Shown: positions 5,921 to 12,447 of the stretch, one piece after another
How the letters are laid out: every line of letters begins with the position of its first letter
How positions within the stretch are numbered: the stretch's first letter is position 1
Assembly: GCA_016932895.1 (NCBI GenBank)
Contig: JAFGCA010000625.1
Span: forward strand, 1-17,148
Direction: 5' to 3'
Origin: Sedimentisphaerales bacterium
GTDB taxonomy: Bacteria; Planctomycetota; Phycisphaerae; Sedimentisphaerales; SG8-4
DNA: 17,148 nucleotides
The notes under the pieces: model-generated
The model's input: only the letters and a program-made list of their open reading frames with translations
Told to the model about the DNA's origin: nothing
Databases searched by the model: none
Made by a program: the position numbers and the translations under genes

Positions 5921-6928
5921 ATGGTACGAGTCGCAATCATCGGCGCCAGCGGGTACACCGGCGCCGAGTCCATTCGCATTCTGCTGCGACACGCCGAGGC
6001 AGAACTGACGTATCTAACCGCCCTGCCGGAAGAGTGCGGGCCGGCCGAGAAAATCTTCCCGGAGTTTCAGGGCCGCTGCAGCCTGCCTGTCGAGCCGCTG
6101 GACCTGGAGAAGCTCTCGCAGTCGGCGGACGTGGCGCTGTGCTGCCTGCCGCACAAGGTCTCGATGCAGTTCGTGCCGAAGCTGCTCGACGCGGGCGTCA
6201 AGATCATCGACTTCAGCGCCGACTACCGGCTCAAGGACGTGGACGTCTACGAGCAGTACTACCAGAAGCACACCGACGTGGACAACCTGGCCCGCGCCGT
6301 CTACGGCCTGCCCGAGCTGTTCCGCGCCGAGATCAAGGCGACGCGCCTCGTCGCCAATCCGGGCTGCTTCCCGACCGGGGCGTTGCTGGCGTTGGCCCCC
6401 CTGCTGCGAGAAGGACTGGTCGAGACGGATTCGATCGTGGTCAACTCGGTGACCGGCAGTTCCGGGGCCGGCAAGAACCCGTCGGTGAAGTTCCACTTCC
6501 CGAACATGAACGAGAACCTCTTTCCGTACGGGATCGGCGTACACCGTCACATGCCCGAGATGGAGCAGGTCGCCGGCGCCGTGGCCGGGTCGCCGGTCGG
6601 GATCCTGTTCCAGCCCCACGTCGGCGCGTTCGACCGGGGCATCCTCTCGACCGTGTACTGCCAGCCGCGAGCAGACGTTGACAACAACCGGCTCCTGTCA
6701 CTCTACGGCGAGTTCTACGGTGACGAGCCGTTCGTACAGGTCCGCCCGACCGCTCCGGCCGTGAAGGACATCGTCGCGACGAACTACTGTCACGTCTTCC
6801 CCGCGTTTGTGAAAGGCAGGATCGTCGTCTTCTCCGCGATCGACAACCTGACCAAGGGCGCGTCGGGCCAGGCGATCCAGAACATGAACATCCTCTTCGG
6901 CCTCGATGAGATGATGGGCCTCAGGTAA
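5921..6928 (+). CDS. argC: N-acetyl-gamma-glutamyl-phosphate reductase
   Basis: ArgC reduces N-acetylglutamyl phosphate to N-acetylglutamate semialdehyde with NADPH, the third step of arginine synthesis in the cytoplasm. The 335-residue protein has the N-terminal dinucleotide-binding motif GASGYTGAE (8-16), the catalytic cysteine in VANPGCFPTGALL (Cys149), and the family blocks SVTGSSGAGK, HRHMPEM and PHVGAFDRGIL. It ends with the usual GASGQAIQNMNILFGLDE. Length is normal for the shorter, type 1 ArgC. The start is ATG at 5921, with GGGGA at 5908-5912 upstream. It follows the rpsI terminator and is separated from argJ, the other arginine gene here, by about 4.1 kb of unrelated genes. No defect is visible. 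Confidence 0.96.
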   Translation: MVRVAIIGASGYTGAESIRILLRHAEAELTYLTALPEECGPAEKIFPEFQGRCSLPVEPLDLEKLSQSADVALCCLPHKVSMQFVPKLLDAGVKIIDFSADYRLKDVDVYEQYYQKHTDVDNLARAVYGLPELFRAEIKATRLVANPGCFPTGALLALAPLLREGLVETDSIVVNSVTGSSGAGKNPSVKFHFPNMNENLFPYGIGVHRHMPEMEQVAGAVAGSPVGILFQPHVGAFDRGILSTVYCQPRADVDNNRLLSLYGEFYGDEPFVQVRPTAPAVKDIVATNYCHVFPAFVKGRIVVFSAIDNLTKGASGQAIQNMNILFGLDEMMGLR

Positions 6929-6998
6929 CAAGAACGCAAAGAAACGAACGTGTGGGTATGAAGACTCCCAGAGCCGTCGATTCGGCCATCCGTTGCCT

Positions 6999-7092
6999 GT
7001 GGAGTGGCAGCGTCAAGGCCGAAGGACTTGGCGATGGGGTCACCCGGTTCGGAAAAGGCCATCGCCAAGCTGCGCTTGACGCTGCCACCCAC
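6999..7092. repeat. Nested palindromic repeat element
   Basis: Two perfect inverted-repeat arm pairs are nested. The outer arms are TGGCAGCGTCAAG (7005-7017) and its exact complement (7075-7087). They extend outward by one more pair (7004/7088) and then, past a bulged A at 7003, by GTGG (6999-7002) against CCAC (7089-7092). The inner arms are CTTGGCGATGG (7027-7037) and its exact complement (7059-7069). The outer and inner arms are separated by 9 and 5 bases, and the central loop is 21 bases. Next to it, the complement of 7094-7108 reads CTGTCATCCTGAGCG, a phrase common in bacterial extragenic repeats. It lies in the 253-base spacer between argC and the nitrilase gene. There is no T run, so it is not a simple terminator. 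Confidence 0.8.
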
Positions 7093-7181
7093 CGCTCAGG
7101 ATGACAGCTACCGGGTGATAGAGGACGGACGAAAAGAAGCGAAAGAAGAAATACAACAACCGGAAACCGGACAGGGCCGCC

Positions 7182-8033
7182 ATGAGTCAGGGGACATTGA
7201 AAGTCGCGACATGCCAGTTTGCCGTCAGCGCTTCGATCAAGCGCAACGCAAACGCCATGGGCAGATTCCTGCGCGAGGCGAAGGAGACGGGGGCGGAAAT
7301 CGTTCATTTCTCCGAGTGCGCCTTGAGCGGGTACGTGGGGACCGACTTCCCGAATTTCGAAGGGTACGACTGGGACCGGCTCAAACAGGAGACGTGGGGG
7401 CTGATGGCCCTGGCCGGCGAGCTCGGCCTGTGGGTGGTGCTGGGCAGCACGCATCCGCTGACGCCGCCGAACAAGCCGCACAACAGCCTGTATCTCATCA
7501 ACGCCCAGGGCAAGATCGTCGACCGCTACGACAAGCGCTTCGGTACGCCCGGGGACGTGCGGCGGCTCACCTCCGGCAACCGGTTCGTCACCTTCACGCT
7601 CAACGGCGTCAAGTGCGCCCTGCTGATCTGTTTCGATCTGCGGTTCCCCGAGCTGTATCGCGAGCTGTACAAGCAAGGCGTCCACTGTCTCTTCCAGTCG
7701 TTCTACAACGCCCGCCAGAGCGGCCCCAGCGTCCACACGCACATCATGCGTCAGACGATGCAGTGCCGGGCCGCGACCAACCACTTCTGGGTGAGCATGG
7801 CCAACTCCAGCGGGTACTATTCGCCCTATCCGTCCTGCTTCATCCAGCCCGACGGGATAATCGTCTCCCAGCTCAGGGCCAATCGCCCGGGCATGACCGT
7901 CAACACCGTCGACCTGGGCCGCACGTTCTACGACCCGATGAAGGGCTTCCGCGAAACGGCCCTCGCCGGCAAGCTCACCAACGGCCCCGAAACCCTCGAC
8001 GACCCCCGGTCCAGGAGCGTGACAGAGCTTTAG
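7182..8033 (+). CDS. Carbon-nitrogen hydrolase (nitrilase superfamily)
   Basis: This cytoplasmic enzyme should hydrolyse a non-peptide C-N bond, typically an amide or carbamoyl group; the substrate cannot be told from sequence. The Glu-Lys-Cys triad is visible: Glu45 in FSECALSGY, Lys118 in YDKRFGTPGD and Cys150 in LLICFDLRFPELYR. Length (283 aa) is normal. The region around 170-230 (HTHIMRQTMQCRAATNHFW, then CFIQPDG) matches the later part of the fold, where the family has NR.xEn.fy-like residues. The start at ATG 7182 has only a weak upstream GGACAGGG. The preceding leader is A/G-rich and follows the nested palindrome. The downstream sulfatase starts 76 bases later on the same strand, so the two may be cotranscribed and could act on one catabolic substrate. 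Confidence 0.9.
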   Translation: MSQGTLKVATCQFAVSASIKRNANAMGRFLREAKETGAEIVHFSECALSGYVGTDFPNFEGYDWDRLKQETWGLMALAGELGLWVVLGSTHPLTPPNKPHNSLYLINAQGKIVDRYDKRFGTPGDVRRLTSGNRFVTFTLNGVKCALLICFDLRFPELYRELYKQGVHCLFQSFYNARQSGPSVHTHIMRQTMQCRAATNHFWVSMANSSGYYSPYPSCFIQPDGIIVSQLRANRPGMTVNTVDLGRTFYDPMKGFRETALAGKLTNGPETLDDPRSRSVTEL

Positions 8034-8109
8034 AAGCACGCCGCACCGCGTATCGAGATACTTGGCTGCGCGGTCGGTTGCGACCCGTTCTTGATGGAAG
8101 GGAGCATTC

Positions 8110-9648
8110 ATGGCCAGCACTACAACGCGACGTCACTTTCTCAAGGCGCTCGGAATCGCTTCTCTCTCAGCGGCAGCCATGCCCGGCGCGACGGCGATTG
8201 CGGGCATGTCCCCCGGTCGATCCCGCGCCGCCAAGCCGAACGTCGTGTTCATCATGGCCGACGACATGGGCTGGGGTGACGTCGAGGCGTACAATCCCGA
8301 GTCGTTGATCCCCACGCCCAACATCAATCGACTGGCCCGCGAAGGCCGGAGTTTCGCCGATGCGCATTCGGCCGGGGCCCTCTGCTCGCCCACGCGCTAT
8401 GGCATCATGACGGGCCGGTTCTACTGGCGAACACACAAGAGACATTCGCTGGTGATGCCGTACGACCCGCCCGTTATCCCGCCGGAGCGACTTACGTGGG
8501 GCCGGCTCATGCGCGAGTGCGGCTATCACACCGGGTACGTCGGCAAGTGGCACCTCGGTCTGTGGTACCCGTGCAAGAAACTGGACGGATTCCAGCGCCA
8601 GTACACCATGAACGAGGAGGACATCGACTTCGCCAAGCCCCTCGTCGGCGGGCCCTGCGGTCTCGGCTTCGACTACTTCTTCGGCACCGCCGGGTGTTCC
8701 ACCAGCGACGCCCCCTACTGCTTCATCCGGAACGACCGGTGGGTAGGGACGCCTTCGGTACCCACGCCGGCGGACATGAACGAGCAACCCGGCGTATACC
8801 CCGGCCTCATGGTCGCCGACTGGGACCAGGAGAAGGTGGACATGCAGTTGGCCGAAGAGGCCGTGGGATTCATCGCCAATCACGTGAAGGAAAATCCGGA
8901 CCGACCGTTCTTTCTTTACTATGGGCTGTCGGCCCCGCACATCCCGTGGATCACGCCGCCGTTTATCCGCGGCGCGAGCAAGGCGGGGCCCCGCGGCGAT
9001 CTCAACGCCCTGGTCGACTGGTGCGTCGGAGAAATCCGCAAAGCCCTGGAGACCCACGGCATTATGGACGAGACGATTGTGATCTTCACCAGCGATAACG
9101 GGCCGCGTAAAGGTGTCAACGGCCACCGCTCCGCCGGGCCCTTCCGAGGCTACAAAAACAGCGCTTATGAGGGCGGACATCGTGTGCCGTTCATCGTTCG
9201 CTGGCCCGAGAAGGTCAAGGCCAACACGCGGTCCGACGTCCCCGTCAGCCTCAATGACATGATGGCGACGTTCGCCGAGTTTCTGGATTACAAGCTGCCG
9301 AACGATGCGGCCGAGGACAGCTTCAGCATCCTGCCCGCCCTACTCGGCCGCGACTCGGACGTGCGAGACAGACCGGCGTTGATCTCCGACACCGGCGGTC
9401 ACGTCTCCGACCACGGCGATTTCGCGCTCCGTCAGGGCAAATGGAAGCTCGTCGAGCTGCAACCCGGGCGGTCCGGCCGGCGCACCAGCGTGGAATACGA
9501 GTTGTACGACATGGACGCCGACCCCCATGAGACAAACAATCTCGCCCCTACCCACCCCGAGAAGGTGGAAGAGATGAAGCGTCTTCTCAGCGCGTGCAAG
9601 CAGCAAGGTCTGAGGCTTGCCAAGCCCGCGCCCGCCCGCCGGCGTTAG
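8110..9648 (+). CDS. Tat-exported sulfatase (arylsulfatase A-like)
   Basis: The enzyme hydrolyses sulfate esters, probably on sulfated polysaccharides or glycans, outside the cytoplasmic membrane. A twin-arginine signal (TTRRHFLKALG, residues 5-15) is followed by an Ala-rich hydrophobic stretch to about 32. The mature part opens KPNVVFIMADDMGWGD, with the metal-binding Asp pair at 51-52. The formylglycine site is CSPTR (Cys92), the cysteine type, and continues YGIMTGR. Other blocks are GYVGKWHLG (142-150), LYYGLSAPHIPW and the second metal site IVIFTSDNGP, then PFRGYKNSAYEGGHRVPFI. Length (512 aa) is typical. The start is supported by GGAAGGGAG just upstream. No maturation enzyme is in the window, so formylglycine formation would depend on a gene elsewhere. 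The exact substrate is unknown. Confidence 0.95.
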   Translation: MASTTTRRHFLKALGIASLSAAAMPGATAIAGMSPGRSRAAKPNVVFIMADDMGWGDVEAYNPESLIPTPNINRLAREGRSFADAHSAGALCSPTRYGIMTGRFYWRTHKRHSLVMPYDPPVIPPERLTWGRLMRECGYHTGYVGKWHLGLWYPCKKLDGFQRQYTMNEEDIDFAKPLVGGPCGLGFDYFFGTAGCSTSDAPYCFIRNDRWVGTPSVPTPADMNEQPGVYPGLMVADWDQEKVDMQLAEEAVGFIANHVKENPDRPFFLYYGLSAPHIPWITPPFIRGASKAGPRGDLNALVDWCVGEIRKALETHGIMDETIVIFTSDNGPRKGVNGHRSAGPFRGYKNSAYEGGHRVPFIVRWPEKVKANTRSDVPVSLNDMMATFAEFLDYKLPNDAAEDSFSILPALLGRDSDVRDRPALISDTGGHVSDHGDFALRQGKWKLVELQPGRSGRRTSVEYELYDMDADPHETNNLAPTHPEKVEEMKRLLSACKQQGLRLAKPAPARRR

Positions 9649-9682
9649 CCCAACAGCCCGTCGCGCCGGCCGGCGAAAACGC

Positions 9683-9712
9683 TTGCCTGGCAACGACTCT
9701 TGGGATTATGAT
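9683..9712 (+). promoter_or_regulatory. Promoter of the HEPN/MNT pair, possibly giving a leaderless mRNA
   Basis: TTGCCT (9683-9688) and TATGAT (9707-9712) are separated by 18 bases. The HEPN start codon begins at 9719, only six bases past the -10 box, where transcription would be expected to start. No Shine-Dalgarno sequence precedes that ATG, which agrees with leaderless translation. The -35 box is imperfect, so the call is moderate. Confidence 0.5.
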
Positions 9713-9718
9713 CTGATC

Positions 9719-10099
9719 ATGAGAGAAGAGGTACGAAATTGGTTCAAACAGGCTGAGGCGGATTTACGCAGCGCGTACAACTGTAGAGAAGCAGGCGACT
9801 ACTACATGTCGGTCTTCGCCTCTCAACAGGCTGCGGAGAAAGCTCTTAAAGCCTTGAGCCTGTTCAAGCTCAGGGAATATCCGAAGGGACATTCGATCAT
9901 CTACCTCGCGCAGCGCGTGGAGGTCCCCGAATCAATGATGTCGGGAATACGGGATCTGAACCCGGAATACCTGAGTACGCGTTATCCAGACATGGCCGCC
10001 GGGATTCCCGCCGAGTTGTACGACGACACGATTTCCGCACGTCATTTCAAGACGGCACAGGAGGTTCTCGCTTGGATCAGAGAACAGATGCAAGAATAG
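9719..10099 (+). CDS. HEPN-domain protein (toxin-like partner of a nucleotidyltransferase)
   Basis: The 126-residue protein fits the HEPN family. It has an N-terminal helix WFKQAEADLRSA, then the core YYMSVFASQQAAEKALKAL (28-46), LREYPKGHSI (51-60) with an Arg52-x5-His58 pair like the catalytic Rx4-6H of HEPN ribonucleases, and a C-terminal TRYPDM (87-92). In this family such proteins are often RNases acting as toxins beside a nucleotidyltransferase antitoxin. Here the MNT gene overlaps the 3' end by 28 bases. The His58 context (HSIIY) differs from the RX4HXY motif of HepT, so AMPylation control as in MntA/HepT may not apply. The frame is open upstream to 9617. ATG 9719 is chosen because homologues begin with a similar helix and upstream codons look non-coding. 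Confidence 0.85.
   Translation: MREEVRNWFKQAEADLRSAYNCREAGDYYMSVFASQQAAEKALKALSLFKLREYPKGHSIIYLAQRVEVPESMMSGIRDLNPEYLSTRYPDMAAGIPAELYDDTISARHFKTAQEVLAWIREQMQE
10059..10064 (+). promoter_or_regulatory. Shine-Dalgarno site deciding the TTG start of the MNT gene
   Basis: A perfect AGGAGG lies inside the HEPN coding sequence, seven bases before the TTG at 10072. It sets the start of the nucleotidyltransferase gene within its neighbour and implies translational coupling of the pair. Confidence 0.8.
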
Positions 10100-10386
10100 A
10101 GGACTTCGTCGCAAGGGTGCGAAGGAAGTACAGGATTACCCAGGCCGTGTTCTTCGGCAGCAGGGCAAGAGGAGATTACCTCGCCGACAGTGACTATGAC
10201 ATCGTCCTGGTCTCGCCGGACTTTGAAGGCGTGTTCTTCAGCCAGCGATCGGCCCTGATGTACGATTTCTGGCAGCACTGGCCCCTCGAAATCGAGCCGC
10301 TGTGCTACACGCCCGAGGAGTTCGAGAAAAAGAAGGGACAGATAGGCATTGTCAGCGAAGCGGTCAAGGAAGGTACGGTTCTGTAG
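10072..10386 (+). CDS. Minimal nucleotidyltransferase (MNT), HEPN partner
   Basis: This 104-residue protein has the nucleotidyltransferase signature FFGSRARGDYLADSDYDIVLV: Gly29-Ser30 and the metal-binding pair Asp41 and Asp43. An acidic residue in LEIEPLCYTPEEFE (Glu73 or Glu75) is a candidate for the third carboxylate. Such proteins usually act as antitoxins of HEPN ribonucleases, by binding them or by transferring AMP. It starts with TTG at 10072, with a perfect AGGAGG seven bases upstream, and overlaps the HEPN gene by 28 bases in another frame. All key residues are present, so it looks intact. A 153-base gap follows before the next small gene. I saw no clear terminator there. Confidence 0.88.
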   Translation: MDQRTDARIEDFVARVRRKYRITQAVFFGSRARGDYLADSDYDIVLVSPDFEGVFFSQRSALMYDFWQHWPLEIEPLCYTPEEFEKKKGQIGIVSEAVKEGTVL

Positions 10387-10539
10387 GAGAGTTGACGGCC
10401 CGCGTGGGTGACTGTGAGACCGTTCGTGATGAAGTTGCTGCGCGCAATGCCTGGAACTGGGCTGTGGCAGTGAGATAGCGAATCCATACACGCGCTCTTC
10501 GGGATATGTCAATATAGCGAAGAACAGTGGACGGCAACG

Positions 10540-10743
10540 ATGATCAGAAACACGCCTGAATATGAAGCGTTCTGCCGAAAGCAGATGGCAGAGGACGACC
10601 TCTCGTACGAGGAGGCCCGGCGTATCTACGAAGCCCTGCACCGGGAGGCCCTGGCTCTGGGAGCCATCAGCTCAGCGAACATCTGGGATGGGTTCGAAAC
10701 AGATCTGCGAATTGCCAAGGCAATCAACGGACTACCATCGTGA
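10540..10743 (+). CDS. Small partner protein of a (truncated) nucleotidyltransferase, 67 aa
   Basis: The protein is acidic and helical: MIRNTPEYEAFCRKQMAEDD, SYEEARRIYEALHREALALG and ISSANIWDGFETDLRIAKAING. From memory, short proteins with EALHREALALG and GFE.DLRIAKAIN-like blocks occur immediately before nucleotidyltransferase genes of the AbiEii/DUF6036 sort. The context here fits: its stop overlaps the start codon of such a gene by GTGA (10740-10743). That downstream gene is truncated, so this one is probably an orphan of a broken pair. The ribosome binding site is weak (GGACGG, about five bases from the ATG). Its exact role, possibly antitoxin or accessory subunit, is inference. Confidence 0.7.
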   Translation: MIRNTPEYEAFCRKQMAEDDLSYEEARRIYEALHREALALGAISSANIWDGFETDLRIAKAINGLPS

Positions 10744-10886
10744 TAACCTCACTAATCAAGAGAATTGCCCGACAGCTTGATGCAAGCGGCATTGCCTACA
10801 TGATCATCGGCGGCCAGGCTGTCCTGCTGTACGGCAGAGCCCGCCTGACGCGGGAGATTGACGATGAGAACGAATGTTGTACTTGA
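10740..10886 (+). pseudogene. Truncated nucleotidyltransferase (N-terminal fragment)
   Basis: Reading from GTG at 10740 gives IKRIARQLDASGIAYMI, then IGGQAVLLYGRARLTREID, the start of an AbiEii/DUF6036-type nucleotidyltransferase. Such proteins usually continue for well over 100 more residues. Here similarity stops at about residue 41 (base 10862), and the frame ends in TGA at 10884-10886 after DENECCT. The expected RDID is also REID. The break coincides with the start of the VapB-like gene (ATG 10864), so the two genes appear to have been joined by deletion or recombination. The start overlaps the stop of the 67-aa gene, as in an intact operon. Confidence 0.75.
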
Positions 10887-11055
10887 CGACAATCTGATGG
10901 AGACGGCCTTGGAGCTTTCAGGATACAAGACCAAAAAAGAGGCCCTCGAAGCAGCACTGAGATTGCTGATCGACGTGCACCGTCACAGGAGATCAGGCCA
11001 TTTCAAACCCGGGGCAAGTACGATCAGCAAATCGAATCAGTTGAACGAATCATAG
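10864..11055 (+). CDS. VapB-like (DUF2191-type) antitoxin without VapC, 63 aa
   Basis: The first ~40 residues match VapB-type antitoxins: MRTNVVLDDNLMETALELSG, then YKTKKEALEAALRLLIDVHR, a ribbon-helix-helix-like DNA-binding domain. The tail HRRSGHFKPGASTISKSNQL is unlike the usual toxin-binding tail, which tends to contain a GK..WEG-type segment. A -1 shift near 10986 opens QEIRPFQTRGKYDQQI, which resembles that tail better, so the gene may be frameshifted. No VapC toxin follows: argJ begins 10 bases after the stop. The start is ATG 10864, with GGGAG at 10852-10856. The frame extends two codons further to a TTG at 10858. It overlaps the truncated nucleotidyltransferase. It is probably a relic, though it may still bind DNA. 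Confidence 0.68.
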   Translation: MRTNVVLDDNLMETALELSGYKTKKEALEAALRLLIDVHRHRRSGHFKPGASTISKSNQLNES

Positions 11056-11065
11056 GATGTGAACA

Positions 11066-12268
11066 ATGGAAAACGGCACAGTGACGGCGCCGCGGGGGTT
11101 TTTGGCGGCGGGGTTGAGTTGTGGGATTAAGGTTTCGGGAAAGGCCGACATCGGTTTGTTAGTCTGTCCGGATGGCGCGACGGCGGCGGCGGTTTTTACG
11201 ACGAACCGGATCACCTCGGCAGCGGTGCAGGCCTGCCGGGAGCACGTGCGAAGCCGAAAAGTCTACGCGGTGGCGGTCAACTCGGGTAATGCCAACGCCT
11301 GCACCGGCAATAGAGGTCTGGCGAACGCGGTGAAGATGTGCGGCGCCGCGGCGCAACACGTGGGTGCCAAAATCGAGCAGGTTCTCGTGGCCTCGACGGG
11401 CATCATCGGCGAACAACTGCCCGTCCAGAAGGCCATCGACGGGATCGAGACAGCCGCCGCTCGGCTTTCCGACTCGCCGAAGGCGGGCCTGGCCTTTGCC
11501 AAGGCCATTATGACCACGGACACCAGGCCCAAGCAGGCGGTTCGCCGGCTGCGGATCTCGGGCCGGGACGTCACGATCGCCGGCGTGGTCAAGGGCGCCG
11601 GCATGATCGGCCCCAACATGGCCACGACGCTGCTGTTTCTCACGACCGACGCGGCGATCACGAAAGCGCTTCTGGCGGCGGCCCTGAAGGAGGCCGTGGG
11701 CAATTCGCTCAATAAGCTCACCGTCGACGGCCACCAGAGCACCAACGACACGGCCATCCTGCTGGCCTCGGGCCTGGCGGGCCACCGCCCGATCACGAGC
11801 CGGTGCCCGCGCTACAAGAAGTTCGCCGGCGCCCTGCTCGATCTGTGTGCCGATCTGGCGCGGCAGATGGCCCTCGACGCCGAGGGCGCGACCCGCATGT
11901 TCAAGGTGGTCGTCCAGGGTGCGGCTTCGCAGGCCGAGGCCGCCCGGGCCGCACGGGCCGTGGCGGATTATCCGCTCGTCAAGTGCGCCGTGCACGGGGG
12001 CGATCCCAACTGGGGGCGGATCATCTGCGCCGTCGGCTCGTCGGGCGTGCGGCTCAACCCCGCCCGGCTCTCCTGCAAGCTGGACAACCTGTACGTGTTT
12101 CGCAACGGCAGTCCGGCCAGATTCGACGAGAAGAAGGCCACCCGCATCGTCTCCCAGCGCGAGCACACCATCACCGTGAATTTGGGCGCGGGCCGGGCCG
12201 GCGATTTCTGCTACGGATGCGACCTGACCGCCGAATACGTCCGCATCAACGCCCAATACCATACATAA
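11066..12268 (+). CDS. argJ: Bifunctional glutamate N-acetyltransferase / ornithine acetyltransferase
   Basis: ArgJ moves the acetyl group from N-acetylornithine to glutamate, recycling it in arginine synthesis. Bifunctional forms also make N-acetylglutamate from acetyl-CoA. The 400-residue precursor should cut itself at KGAGMIGPNMA-TTLLF, between Ala186 and the nucleophile Thr187, into alpha and beta chains. Other family blocks are VNSGNANACTG (71-81), ASTGIIGE (109-116), DGHQSTNDT, DAEGATRMFKV and HGGDPNWGRI. It ends in the usual CDLTAEYVRINAQYHT. Length and motifs are normal. The ATG at 11066 has AGGATG at 11053-11058 upstream. It lies directly behind the toxin-antitoxin relics, 4.1 kb from argC. 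In many bacteria argC and argJ are adjacent, which suggests the intervening block was inserted. Confidence 0.96.
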   Translation: MENGTVTAPRGFLAAGLSCGIKVSGKADIGLLVCPDGATAAAVFTTNRITSAAVQACREHVRSRKVYAVAVNSGNANACTGNRGLANAVKMCGAAAQHVGAKIEQVLVASTGIIGEQLPVQKAIDGIETAAARLSDSPKAGLAFAKAIMTTDTRPKQAVRRLRISGRDVTIAGVVKGAGMIGPNMATTLLFLTTDAAITKALLAAALKEAVGNSLNKLTVDGHQSTNDTAILLASGLAGHRPITSRCPRYKKFAGALLDLCADLARQMALDAEGATRMFKVVVQGAASQAEAARAARAVADYPLVKCAVHGGDPNWGRIICAVGSSGVRLNPARLSCKLDNLYVFRNGSPARFDEKKATRIVSQREHTITVNLGAGRAGDFCYGCDLTAEYVRINAQYHT

Positions 12269-12355
12269 GACGCCGAAACACGGCTTTCGATAACAACAGC
12301 TCGCCGTACGCACGGTCACGCGCAGCGATTTCTATCCGCTGTCCCCGAAAAAGAG

Positions 12356-12383
12356 TTGAAAAAGGACTTCATTTCGGTACACT
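12356..12383 (+). promoter_or_regulatory. Promoter of hppA
   Basis: TTGAAA (12356-12361) and TACACT (12378-12383) are separated by 16 bases. Transcription would start near 12390, giving a leader of about 58 bases before the GTG start of hppA. The surrounding 180-base gap after argJ contains no gene. A short GCCG/CGGC hairpin just after argJ (12273-12285) is too weak to call a terminator. Confidence 0.65.
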
Positions 12384-12447
12384 GGCGGGAATTTTCCAGT
12401 GAGTCTATGCGCAAAGCTAACCGCATCATTCGAAAGGAGTGAAAAAA

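Noticed and set aside
6921..8120. A 399-codon - strand open frame opposite the nitrilase gene.
   Set aside because: It is antisense to a gene with a visible catalytic triad. Long antisense frames are common in GC-rich DNA.
7004..8308. A 434-codon + strand open frame.
   Set aside because: It starts inside the palindrome, overlaps the nitrilase and sulfatase genes out of frame, and is Arg/Pro/Gln-rich like a shadow frame.
12273..12289. A GCCG-loop-CGGC hairpin with TTT after argJ as a terminator.
   Set aside because: The stem is only four base pairs and the T run is three bases, too weak to support.
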